Shown in pieces: positions 34,158 to 43,618 of a stretch of DNA of 64,000 nt (the first letter of the stretch is position 1; each line of letters begins with the position of its first letter). The translations under genes and the position numbers were made by a program. This DNA is from Setophaga petechia (taxonomy: Eukaryota > Chordata > Aves > Passeriformes > Parulidae), in contig JANCRA010000170.1 of the NCBI GenBank assembly GCA_024362935.1, positions 248,001-312,000 on the forward strand, in the 5' to 3' direction. A model generated the notes under the pieces. That model was not told the origin of the DNA. It saw only the letters and a program-made list of their open reading frames with translations, and ran no database searches.

Positions 34158-34480
34158 TGAGGTTTCACTCCTGCGCCCAGAATGACACAGGTACAGGCAG
34201 GAGGCAGTATTGCAGAAAGACTAAAAGAAGGTTTTATTCAAGAGAACCATGTGCGTTTTAAAGAGTGATAGGATATATTCTGATTGGCTAGTTAACAAAA
34301 ACACCTTCTTTATACACTGTCCTTGAGAAGAAGAGAAAGACGAAGTAGAACACCACCTGCAGATTGTTTATACTTAACAAGTTCCCACATCCTTACAACT
34401 CATTAAAAATTCTCACAAACTGCTGTGAGAAATGCTTGCTCTTTCTCTGTTGCGTGTCATCCACAGTGAGGGACTGTGAG
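34158..34480 (-). mobile_element. LTR-like element
   Basis: On the minus strand the order is CCAAT (about 34280), an AT-rich promoter-like stretch, and AATAAA (about 34235), then a short end near TGAGGTTTC at 34158. This is the arrangement of an avian ERVK-type LTR. The upper boundary is blurred into repeats. Confidence 0.45.
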
Positions 34481-34705
34481 GAGTCTTGGGGAACTGTGGG
34501 GGGCCATGAGGGGCTGTGGGGCCATGAGGGTCTGTGAGGATCCATGAAGTTCTGTGAGGGGGCTTGGGGAACTGTCCCAGGGCCATGAGGGGCCTGTGAG
34601 GGACCATGACTGTGAAGAGCCACGGGGAACTGTGAGGGAGCCATGAGGGGCTGTGAGGGGCTGTGAGGGGCCATGAGGGTCTGTGAGGGACTGTGGGAGC
34701 CCAGG
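34460..34705. repeat. GGGGCCATGAGGGGCTGTGA minisatellite
   Basis: Short imperfect units alternate GGCCATGAGGG and TCTGTGAGGG/CTGTGAGGG. Similar units begin near 34090. Confidence 0.75.
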
Positions 34706-34711
34706 CACCCC

Positions 34712-35735
34712 ATGGACCCAAGGGTCCATTGTGACACTGTGGGACCAAGGAGATCATTGTTGACAGTACGGAACCTCATGGAACCAAGGGGCCATTGTGG
34801 CTCAGAAAGGCCTTGTGGAACCAAAGGGACCATGGTGACACTGTGGAACCTCATGGTACCACAGATCCATTGTTACACAGCAGCCACAGCAGGGCTGCAG
34901 AACCAAGGAGATCATTGTGACACTACACAACCTCATGGAATCAAGGTGTCCATGTTACACTAGTGAACGTCATGGAGCAAAGGGTCCATTGTGACACTGT
35001 GGAACCAAGGAGACTTGGTTGTTGGCAGTAGGAAAGCTCATGCAACCAAAAGTCCATTGTGACATTGTGGGGCCTCAGGGAACCATGGAGATCATTTGGG
35101 CACTTCAGGACCCACTGGAACCAAGAGGCCATTGTGACACTGCAGGGCCTTGTATAAACAAGGGGAACTTGAGGCATGGCAGGGCCTCATGGACTCCAGG
35201 GGATCACAGTGGCACTGTGGGCTCTGTAAGGGGCTGTGGGGCTCTGTAAGGGGCTGTGGGGCTCTGTAAGGGGCTGTGGGGCTCCATGAGACCATGGCGC
35301 CATTCTGACAGTGAAACCAAGGATAACATTGTTACACTATGGAATGAAAGAGGCCATTGTGAACCAGTGGAGGAACCCACTGAGACTATTGTGACACTTT
35401 AAGGGTCATTGTGGAACAGCAGGGCCTCGTGGGAGCAATGAGACCATTGTGACATCCCAGGGCCTCGTGGGAGCAAAGGGCTGTGGTGACACTGTGAGTC
35501 CCCATGGAAGCAAGGGGCCAGTGTAACACATCCAGGCCTGGTGGAACCAAGGGGCCACTGTGATCCTGGGGAGCCCAGTAGAACCAAGGGGCCATTTTGA
35601 GACTCTGCGACCTCATGGATGCAAGGGGCCATTGTGGCATTGCACAGTCCCTTGGCAAGAAGGAAACCATTTGGACACTGCAAGGCCTCATGGAACCAAG
35701 GGGCAATTGTGATGCTGCAGGTCCCCAAGGAATCA
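34712..35735 (+). repeat. 37-bp minisatellite, array 3
   Basis: Imperfect CCATTGTGACACTG...ATGGAACCAAG units, as in array 1. Within it, at 35218-35285, three and a half perfect copies of a 21-bp unit (GGCTCTGTAAGGGGCTGTGGG) form a separate local repeat. Confidence 0.88.
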
Positions 35736-35739
35736 TTGG

Positions 35740-35927
35740 CCTTCTTGGCCACCTGGGGACACTACTGGCTCATGTCCAGCCTGCTGTCCATCAGTTCCTG
35801 CAGGTCCCTTTCTGCCTGGCTGCTCTCCAGCCACTCTGTCCCCAGCCTGTAGTGCTGCAGGGGCTGTTGTGGCCAGAGTGCAGGACCCAGCACTTGGACC
35901 TGTTAAACCTCATCTTGTTGGATTTGA
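35740..35927 (-). mobile_element. CR1 fragment
   Basis: The reverse complement contains the CR1 segment around AAGTGCTGGGTCCTGCAC, GGCCACAACAGCCCCTGCAG and CTGGACATGAG, as in 11640-11770. It abuts the duplicated HYDIN segment at about 35928. Confidence 0.85.
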
Positions 35928-36197
35928 CCCAGCCAAGGCAGGGACTGCATCTCCTCCATGGCACTGGGATGGGCTGTCAGTGGCATGTGAGGACTCCCTG
36001 CCAGCTCCCAGGCACAGCAGGGCAGGGCTTGAGCAATGGGGAGAGGCAGAGCAGCCCACGCTCACCTTGGGGGAGAAGCAGAATGGGGCGTCTGCCTCCC
36101 ACTCAAAGCGCATGACCTTGGTCTGCGCGTGGCTGCTGATGGTCAAGGCCCTCCAGCAGGGCTCCCCGACAGGACAGTGCCCAAACTCGATGTGATT
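35928..36197. repeat. 270-bp duplicate of 41839-42108
   Basis: Nearly identical direct repeat at an offset of 5911 bases; the one difference seen is A/G at 36080 (versus 41991). It contains one HYDIN exon and the start of the following intron. The lower edge abuts a CR1 fragment; the upper edge matches the LTR boundary of the other copy to within a few bases. Confidence 0.92.
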
Positions 36198-36201
36198 GAC
36201 T
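36066..36201 (-). pseudogene. HYDIN: HYDIN exon, extra copy
   Basis: Same exon as 41977-42110, here with an authentic-looking acceptor (GGCTGTCAG at the high-coordinate end) and donor (AAG then GTGAGC). It reads VNHIEFGHCPVGEP...TKVMRFEWEADAP...FSPK, part of an ASH/MSP-type domain of this ciliary central-pair protein. It stands alone: no adjacent downstream exon follows toward lower coordinates, where a CR1 fragment begins. Confidence 0.8.
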
Positions 36202-36714
36202 CTGACAGCCGTTAAGGAGGAGAGCAAGGCATGTCAGCATGCAGGGAGCTCCACCTGCCCCCCTCACGTGCACAGACAACTGCATGTTCAAGGCTTCCTA
36301 GCTCCAAGCCTTCCTCCCTCTGCAGGGAGTTCCCCAGGCAGTTCCCCATGCCAGCACTTCCAGGCAAACACCCTGACACATCCCTAAGCACAGCACACGC
36401 TGCTCTGCAAGCATGGCTGCTATGCCCACAGGCCACCAAGTGCCAAGGGTGACAGCCCAGGCCTGGCTGTGACAGGAATGACACCAAAGGCAAAGTGCCT
36501 GCAGCCGAGGGAAGGCTGTGCTTGGGTATCAGGTGCTGTTGGTTGCTGTTGCTGGTGGTGTTGTTTGCCTTGCTGTACTGGCAAAGAACTGTTACTCCTT
36601 TGCCCATATCTTTGCCTGAAAGCCCCTTAATTTCAAAGTTATAATAATTTGGAGACAAGGGAGTCACATTCTCCTTTCCAGAGAGGACCCGCAGACATCT
36701 GTCTTTCAAAGCAA

Positions 36715-37000
36715 GACAAGCTGACAATTAACAATTTATTAACAACTCTTTATTAACAACTAATTGACAATTATCAACTCCTTATCAATCTAACAAACAG
36801 TTAAGTAATTTAGCTAACTAAAAGGTAAACTAGAGCTTGGCAGGTCTCTGCTGCAGGGTGGGAGCCCATCAGCAGCAGAAGGCACGATGTCGCCGGCTCC
36901 TGCCGGATGCTGCAGCTGACACAAACGCTGTCCCTCGGGTGGTGCTCTCCAGAGCACCTCCTTCTTGGCTGCCTGGCCTTTCTCCCTCCACTCTCATGGT
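36715..37000 (-). mobile_element. LTR fragment beside HYDIN exon
   Basis: AT-rich TTTATTAACAA-type sequence followed by a stretch resembling the 2700-2900 part of the solo LTR at 2408-3493 (TTTAGCTAACTAAAAGG). Minus orientation is inferred from the AATAAA complement. Boundaries are unclear. Confidence 0.35.
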
Positions 37001-37004
37001 TCAC

Positions 37005-37081
37005 CAAGATTCTTCCACTCCTGGGCTCGGCCTTCCACAATCACCTGCCCCATCTTCTGAGCCGGTTCCAGGTTAGGAATC
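37005..37081 (-). pseudogene. HYDIN: HYDIN exon 6 of this fragment
   Basis: Acceptor TTCCCAG before 37081; reads (R)IPNLEPAQKMGQVIVEGRAQ...NLG, then GTGAAC as a weak donor. Phase joins the preceding exon (AG|G). This is the end of an ASH-type domain. Confidence 0.75.
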
Positions 37082-37559
37082 CTGGGAAGAAAGGGACTGC
37101 TATTAGCCAGACGAACATTTCCAGCCAGCCACTTCTGTGTCTCCTTGCAGAGCACACAGTGTTGCATCCTCTCTCTGTGCAAGCAGCCAGCAGCAAATTC
37201 AACAACTGCACTGGCTGCATGGAGGCTGCAGAGGTGCAAGGGCAGGAACATGACCAGTTAAATGCCTGGGGACCAACTCCAGCACATGGGGTTCCATGGA
37301 GAGCAGCCTTGCTTGTCCCAAAAGGAAGCAGAGCTGGGGACTGGCTGGTCCCTGGATCTCTCGTTCCAGATTTCACAACCCTGCAGGAGCTTACTGTTCC
37401 ATGCAGTGTCTTTTCCCAGTGCCTCCCTACCAAGGCCAGATGATCTCTCTGTGCTCCTCTGGGTGCTTCTGCTGCCTCTCTGGGGCTGCCTGTCTCCCCC
37501 TCCCCATGCCAGTCAGAGGGACTGAAGGGAGGGTGTTAGGGGATGAACCAGGCTGTGCT

Positions 37560-37835
37560 TGCTGATGCCCAGCACTAGGACAAGAGGCAATGGGCAGAAC
37601 CTGAACAGGAAATTCCCCCTGAACCTGAGGAAGAACTTCTTTCCTGAGCAGGTGACGAGTTGCCCAGAGAGGGTGTGGAGTGTCCCCCACTGGAATTATT
37701 GCAGAGCCCTGTGGACACAACCCTGTGCCATGTGCTCTGGGATGAGCCCACCTGAGCAGGGAGGTGAGACCAGATGACCTCCTGTGCTCCCTCCCAGCCT
37801 GTCCCACCCTGTGATTCAGTGACACCCATCAGAAG
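37560..37835 (+). mobile_element. CR1 3' fragment in HYDIN intron
   Basis: Matches the CR1 3' end: CACTAGGACAAGAGGCAATG, a GAGGAAGAACTTCTTT block, CAGGCTG-like GTTGCCCAGAGAGG, then ATGACCTCC...TCCC and CTGTGATTC. Confidence 0.9.
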
Positions 37836-37867
37836 CAGGAGTTGCCAAGTGCCTTGACGTTTCCCAC

Positions 37868-38304
37868 CTGCACAGCAGGGTGGGCTCAAACTTCCCCGTG
37901 TGCTTTGGGGAGAAAGAAGTGCAGGTGAAAGGTCTGCTTGTGGCCAGGAGTGATGGTGCCACGGTAGGGGTTGACGGAGAACAGGTCATGGAGAACATCT
38001 GGGAAGGCTCTGAGGGAGGAGCTGACACGCTTTGGAGAGAGGTTCTTTTGTTGTGAGCAGCGCAGCTTCTTGGAGCGGTCCTGCTGCTCAGGCTGCTCCT
38101 GCTGCTGCTGTTCAGGCTGCTCCTCCTGCTCCTCCTGCTGCTCGGAATCCTGCTCCTGCTGCTTCCCAGAATCCTGCTGCTGCTCGTCAGGCCGCTGCAG
38201 CTGCCGCACTTTAGGAGGCCTCTCAGCAGGATGGTCCTGCTCCCTCCAGAAAAGACACAGCAGCTTTCTGTGCTGCTTCTCGGGATTGTAGGAGAGGAAC
38301 CGAG
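37868..38304 (-). pseudogene. HYDIN: HYDIN exon 5 of this fragment, Gln/Glu-rich, frameshifted
   Basis: Acceptor CTCCCTGCAG before 38304 and donor TGCAG|GTGGG at 37868. The first part reads RFLSYNPEKQHRK. The middle, about 38060-38205, encodes a Gln/Glu-rich tract from CAG and GAG-type triplets, an expansion that looks specific to this lineage or copy. The last part encodes FSVNPYRGTITPGHKQTF and then, in a shifted frame, SPKHTGKFEPTLLC. The shift sits in a T/C-rich stretch near 37910 and leads the upstream frame to a TGA at 37886-37888. Confidence 0.8.
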
Positions 38305-38891
38305 CTGCAGGGAGGAAGAGGACACCAATCAAAGACAAAATCCTGTGTTCCCAGCAGCTCTGCCTCCTGCTGCAGGTGGGTGGGAGAGAGCTGGGATGCA
38401 CTTGGAGCATCTCTGGCCCAGTCCTTTATTCTAGCAGGAAATAGAGCGTCTGGGAGCAGGGGCTCTGCCTGCAGCACACACTCCTGTGCCAAAGCAGGAG
38501 AGTGGGTTTTAGACCCTGACTTTGCATTTGCCCTGGAGTGCAGAACTGCACACAGACACTGGCTGCAGGGCAGCTCACTCCTTACACCACTGTTTGTCCC
38601 AGTCTCAGACTTCTCCAAGAGATGACCTGATGTCCCCCTTGCCAGTCCTGGCCCAGCATGTGGCTGTCCCCAGAGCCTGGCTCAGCTCCTTTGCAGAGCA
38701 GAAGTGGCAGGGCAAGAACAGAAGGGGCTGAAAGGCAGAGGGGGACAAGGAGAAAACCCTCCAGAGCTGCAGCTGGGAAGATGCTAATGAACATGGATGT
38801 GTGGACAAGGATGAAAAAACAATTCATGTTTTGCAGTGAAGTGGCAGGGTCTTCTCCCCAGGTCCTCAGCTACCAAGTGAAATGCTCTTAC

Positions 38892-38992
38892 GCATCAGAG
38901 CAGTTGGGAATGGCTTCTTCTCGGGTTCACTCTCTTCACCTTTCTCCCAGGAGTATTTCAGGGCTGCCTCCCCTGTGTTGTGCATCGTGAAA
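38892..38992 (-). pseudogene. HYDIN: HYDIN exon 4 of this fragment
   Basis: Acceptor TGCTTTTCAG before 38992 and donor GC|GTAAGA at 38892. Reads FTMHNTGEAALKYSWE and an acidic stretch. Phases 2 and 1 fit the neighbouring exons. Confidence 0.82.
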
Positions 38993-39414
38993 CTGAAAAG
39001 CAAGAAGGAGGAATTAAAAAAAAAAAAAAGTCCTTTAAGTATAAAGCAAATAGTACAGTAATATTGTCTGATGGACTGCTGGTACCACTTTCTCCTGAGG
39101 AGCATCTTCTTCCCCAGCCAACCCTGCCATGCTCAGACTGCTCTCCTGGCTGGCCCAAGAAAGTATTTCAAAGTCTGGAAGTTGAGGAGAAAAGGGCCAA
39201 CGTGGTGCCCAGGACACTGAAGCTCAGGGGCTTCCTCTGCACTTTAGGCCTTGGTTTGACTGCAAACTTCTTCTTGAGCAGATGGGGACAGGTGACATGC
39301 AGTGACAGCAAAGCCATGGCTGTTCTCAGCACAAAGGTACGGCAGCATTGAGCCTCTGCTGACCACCATCTCCTGCTTGGCCTTGTATGCACATCAAGGG
39401 ACCTGTGCTGGTTT

Positions 39415-39982
39415 TGGTGGGAATCCTTAAAATCAGAAGGTTTTGGGAAAGCTACAAAAGGCAAGCCTCAGAGATAGTAGAACTGTGATTAGAGTTAAGC
39501 AGTAGCTTAGTTTTGCCAGAAGAAAAATTATAGAAGAAGTAGAGAGTAAATAAAGAGAAATAAGAACAATGGTCTGTGTATTAATGCTTGTCTAGAATAA
39601 CTCCCCAAGCTACAGAAAAGTATAACTAGTGAGATATTAGGAAGTTCTAAACTTAATAATGGAGTTCTGTGCATTGTGTTTTAAGGCTTACAAGCAGGTA
39701 TTGTACTCAAAATAAGCAAGCATTGTTTAAACCAAAGGTACATGTGCTTATAGTGGTTGGATGGAACTACTGTCAATGTGCTTTTGCTTTCTGTGATGTG
39801 AAAATAAACTTTGAAAGTGAGCTGTAACATGAAGTTCTTTATCTACTGCTGGGGATGTGAGCTACTGGCATCTTCCCATTGTCAGAACCATGGAATGAGG
39901 CTGATGCTGGAAATTAAACAGCTCGAGGTGTGTTCCTCAGCATTCCTGTCCCGTTTGTGATTTGTGCATAGAGCCCCAGGCA
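39415..39982 (+). mobile_element. Solo LTR in HYDIN intron, same family as the 42111 provirus
   Basis: Starts TGGTGGGAATCCTTAAAA and ends ...GAGCCCCAGGCA. Block order follows the 42111-42647 LTR: the GGAATCCTTAAAATYAGA start, CAGTAGC/GCTAAAGCAG region, CATGTGCTTA...GATTGGAT-like stretch, AATAAACTTTG and CCCGTTTGTG near the end. No target duplication is evident. It lies antisense to HYDIN. Confidence 0.75.
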
Positions 39983-40088
39983 ATGACAGGTTTGGCTGGG
40001 GGAGAGTTCTGGCAAGCAGGCACTGGCCAGCCCTGGGCAGAGGCAGCTCCTGCTGCCAGGAGGAGCTGTGCCTGCCTGCAGCACTCAC

Positions 40089-40249
40089 CTGGCTGTCCTT
40101 GTCTGGAAGGGCAAGGTGTCCTTGAACTGAACCCTGGTGGTGCTCAGCTGGAACTGGGCGTGGGCAACAACGGCACTGAGGTACACCTCGACCTCCTGGC
40201 TGCTCTCCTGCAGCACAGCGTGAGCTGGTTCTGGCACTGCCTTGAGCAC
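40089..40249 (-). pseudogene. HYDIN: HYDIN exon 3 of this fragment
   Basis: Acceptor GTGTTTGCAG before 40249, donor CAG|GTGAGT at 40089. Reads VLKAVPEPAHAVLQESSQEV, then an AQFQLSTTRVQFKDTLPFQT segment. Open throughout its 161 bases. Confidence 0.88.
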
Positions 40250-41413
40250 CTGCAAACACACGAGGGAGGAATCACTGAGCAGAGCCCACAGAGTCAGGCT
40301 CAGAAGGGCAATCTTCTGGCCTCCAGGATCAGCCTCACAGAGGGACTGGAAAGGACCATTCACTTTTACTTCCCTGCAAAGATGACAAAATTGGGACTGT
40401 TCTGCCACAGTAGCTGTTTCTAGCCACTGATCCCAGCAGTCACTGCCACAGCTGTTAATATCCCCATGGAGACTACAGCTGCATTCCAGTCCCTGTCCTT
40501 CAGCCCTGTAGAGGGACTGGCTTTTTTCTGCTCCCCTAGACATCCAGCAGGTCTCAAAATGAGGCTTAAGTTCCCCTGCTGGAGCTCTGTGGGTGGAGAA
40601 GCCCAAGAGTGAAGAGTTCTAGAAAGCACCTTGTTCTTCTTGTCTTAGGAGAAAGTGCTCTCCAGATGTCATGTCTGGAGCAACAGCCACACTGCTGGGA
40701 GCTGGGCATGGGCATTTTGGGATGGGAAAGATCTCACTGGGAAAGTCTCCAACTGCAGACATTCTGATAGAAAAGGGGATGGTTTAGAGGCATAAATATG
40801 GTCCAGGAACTCAGAAAGAACCTTCACCCAAGATGAATGTGTTTGGCAACAATGACAATAAAAGCAAGAGTCTCTGGAGATGATCCTTCTCCAGACTCCT
40901 CCATAGAGTCATGCAGTGCCTGGGCTACTCCATGATGAGATATCCCACACAATACAGAGACCACAAGCAAATTCTCATGCAGACAAAACTTGCAGTTCAC
41001 CAGCATACACAGGAGAAGTGGATTTCCCTCCACTTCAAAAGAAGAGACAGAGTGCAGCAGAACTAACTCCTTGTTTTGAAAAGGCACCAAAAGAGATTAA
41101 GAGATTTCTGACACCATAAAATGGGATAAAATCATAAAGCATTGCCTTCCATTCAGCCTGGGCTGCAACACTTGTGCTTTGGCCCAGACTGATAGCTGTG
41201 TGTGGCTAAAGGTCTCTTGTCAAAAGGCTTCCCCATCTTGTGTGAGTGTATCTGGTCACTGTGCATCCACCTCTCCCTTGGAATGCACTGCTGGTGAAGC
41301 TCAGGGCTGTCCAATGTCAGAGGAAGCAGGAGCTGCTCAGCCAGCAGGGATGGTGTTATGGTGGTGCTTTTTGTAAAAGCTGGGTTGGCTTTTTTTGGTG
41401 TTCTGCTTCTTAC

Positions 41414-41635
41414 CCTCTCTATTTTAGGCCACCTGGCTGCCGGGTCATTCCTGGTGGTATTCTTCCACATGGTGATGGTCATTTGGTCATCCCAGTCCTG
41501 AACCTTCCCTTGTGGCAGCTCCAAGTTGATTGTGGTCACCTTACATTTTACCAGGTGCCTCCTGAAGGTGGCTGGGACATCTGATCTCAAGGTCGCTGTG
41601 ATGTCCTTGGCACAGCCAGGATGGAGGTGTCCCAC
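41414..41635 (-). pseudogene. HYDIN: HYDIN exon 2 of this fragment
   Basis: Acceptor TCTCCCTAG before 41635, donor GAGAGG|GTAAGA at 41414; 222 bases, exactly 74 codons. Reads VGHLHPGCAKDITATLRSDV and later LPQGKVQDWDDQMTITMW, the DWDD landmark of HYDIN. Confidence 0.9.
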
Positions 41636-41976
41636 CTAGGGAGAATCAGGGAGTCAAGACCAAACTGGGAGCACTGCCAAGGGCAGGACTGACAGCAGAA
41701 GGGACCGATGTGGTGAGCAGCTGTGCCAGGAATGTGCACCTCAGAGTGGATTTCTGTGAAGTTTGAAAGACAAAAGTGTGAACAGAAGGTGCCGCCTGCC
41801 ATAACATGAAGCCTTTTGTGCAAGACTGGCAGCCTTGGCCCAGCCAAGGCAGGGACTGCATCTCCTCCATGGCACTGGGATGGGCTGTCAGTGGCATGTG
41901 AGGACTCCCTGCCAGCTCCCAGGCACAGCAGGGCAGGGCTTGAGCAATGGGGAGAGGCAGAGCAGCCCACGCTCAC

Positions 41977-42110
41977 CTTGGGGGAGAAGCGGAATGGGGC
42001 GTCTGCCTCCCACTCAAAGCGCATGACCTTGGTCTGCGCGTGGCTGCTGATGGTCAAGGCCCTCCAGCAGGGCTCCCCGACAGGACAGTGCCCAAACTCG
42101 ATGTGATTCA
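41977..42110 (-). pseudogene. HYDIN: HYDIN exon 1 of this fragment, cut by an LTR
   Basis: Reads NHIEFGHCPVGEPCWRALT to FSPK with donor AAG|GTGAGC at 41977. The acceptor seen in the extra copy (36202-36208) is replaced by the provirus LTR that starts at 42111. Confidence 0.85.
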
Positions 42111-42647
42111 TGCAGGAATCCTTAAAATTAGAGGGTCTTGAGAAAGTTAGGAAAAAGACAGGCCTCAGTGACAGTAAAGACAGTGAGATGCTAAAGCAGG
42201 AGAAAAATTAGTAATGTAGACGTGAGAAATAGAACAATAGGCCTATGTTAGGTGCTGCCTTAGGTGGTAACAAGTTTACTTACTGTATATCTTTAGAAGG
42301 TTAAAAATGAATAGAGCTCTGTGCCTTGTTTCTTATGAACAAGCTATTGTGTTTGAATGTAGGCCGCGATTGTTTTAACCAAAGCTACGTGTGCTTTAAA
42401 TGATTGGATAGAAGTATTGTCAATATTCTTGTGCTCTATGTGTGATTGGCTGAAACGCAGATGGAAATGGCTTTATGATATGCTGTAACACTACGTCTCT
42501 TTGGCATTCTGCTTGATCCAGTAAGTTGGTTGCATCTCTTGTCTCCATTGTTGTAACAATGTGCTGACACTGATGCGTGAATAAACCTCTCTGACGCTGG
42601 TCCAGAGTGTCCCGTCCTGTTTGTGCTGTATATAGTTTTCCAGGGCA
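42111..42647 (+). mobile_element. 5' LTR of the plus-strand ERVK
   Basis: TGCAGGAATCC start and ...CCAGGGCA end. Contains GATTGG (CCAAT complement) near 42397 and 42445, AATAAA near 42581, and a U5-like CCCGTCCTGTTTGTG. It starts inside a HYDIN exon. Confidence 0.88.
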
Positions 42648-42649
42648 TA

Positions 42650-42667
42650 TGGCGCTCACCGTGTGAG
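42650..42667 (+). other. Primer binding site, tRNA-Lys type
   Basis: TGGCGCTCACCGTGTGAG lies two bases after the 5' LTR. It differs at about three positions from the lysine tRNA complement used by many betaretroviruses and ERVK elements, which gives the K class its name. Confidence 0.7.
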
Positions 42668-42817
42668 AAAACAGGTTAGACTAAAATAAAGAAGAAAATT
42701 TCGGCGAAACTCGGCCCTTGGAGACCCAGGTGTTAATAAGGAGGACTGTTGCATCCCCTGGTTTTCTGCGTCTGTCGTGTATGTAAGTAATATATTATCA
42801 GGGGCTCCTGGGTGACG

Positions 42818-43618
42818 ATGGGAAATAATTTAACTAAAACAGAATGGGACGTCTTTCTCAATTTTGACAAAATGTTACAGGATAAAGGACGTTCAGATAT
42901 CTCAAAAACTGAATTAAAGGACTTTTTAATCTGGACTAAAGCTAATACTCAAAATATAAACTTGCAGTCTGCTTTTACCTTTGGTTTTTGGGATCAAATA
43001 AACTAGAGACTTTATAATCTACTTTCTCTCAAAAAGGATGAAACTGCAGGCAAACTAATGCCTGCCTGTCGTGCTCTGTTGGAGACTTTTAAATCAAATG
43101 GCTGTAACAAACCGTGCTCAGACTTGCTAAACAAAGTATCTTGTTCAGATCCTTCAAATTCAAGTGGAATTGAGCCAGCATCCCTCTCTGGGGGGATTTC
43201 AGGTGTCGATCGGGGTGCTGATCCATCCGGTCCTGGTCCCGGGGGAGCTGGCTGCGTTGTGTCTTCCAAAAACTGTGAACTGGAACGATTTGCCTCTCGG
43301 GGTGTGTCCCCTGTTTCTTCCGAGCTTGTCAGCGTCTCTGCAGCTGAGAGCAATTCTTCACCCCTCCCTCTGGAAAAAAATGAACTATTGCCGTGTCGGG
43401 AAAAATGTTCAGAAGCTTTGTTGCGCTTCGGGAATGATAAATTAGGTGATTTGTCCCTGGTGGGGGATGAGAGCCGCTCAGAAGGGAAAGATATTAGTTT
43501 ACAGAAGTTTTGTGATAAAAGAATTATATGTTCTCAGAGTGATAAAAGAATTATATGTTCTCAGAGTTCTTCTAGGAGAAATCAGTTGGGTGCGTCCAGT
43601 TTTGGGAATCACCAATGA
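42818..43618 (+). pseudogene. gag: gag relic with in-frame stop
   Basis: ATG at 42818 gives MGNNLTKTEWDVF, with Gly2 suited to myristoylation as in betaretroviral matrix. A TAG at 43004-43006 interrupts the frame after 62 codons; the same phase then continues open to 43618. The second part is Ser/Pro/Gly-rich, like the linker between matrix and capsid. Capsid and nucleocapsid are absent. A perfect 27-bp tandem duplication (43513-43539, 43540-43566) lies near the end, just before the sequence passes into RT. Confidence 0.8.

Larger units (their letters stand above)
37005..42110 (-). pseudogene. HYDIN: HYDIN partial gene copy, six exons
   Basis: HYDIN is a giant protein of the ciliary central pair, built from ASH/MSP-like beta domains. 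Six exons lie in correct order on the minus strand with GT-AG borders and compatible phases: 41977-42110, 41414-41635, 40089-40249, 38892-38992, 37868-38304 and 37005-37081. The joined order carries the landmarks of one HYDIN region: the DWDD segment, VPEPAH, QFKDTLPFQTR, NTGEAALKYSWE, FSVNPYRGTITPG and IPNLEP. A frameshift lies in the fifth exon. The first exon is cut at its 5' end by a retroviral LTR, and no more exons follow 37005. Introns hold a CR1 and a solo LTR. It is therefore a broken partial copy; the functional HYDIN must be elsewhere. Confidence 0.85.

Noticed and set aside
33290..34168. 292-codon minus-strand ORF in the CpG island
   Set aside because: Gly/Pro/Arg-rich translation of GC-rich DNA; no domain and no start context.
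41640..41976. Possible extra HYDIN exon
   Set aside because: A frame is open but lacks a convincing pair of splice sites, and the flanking exons already join in phase without it.
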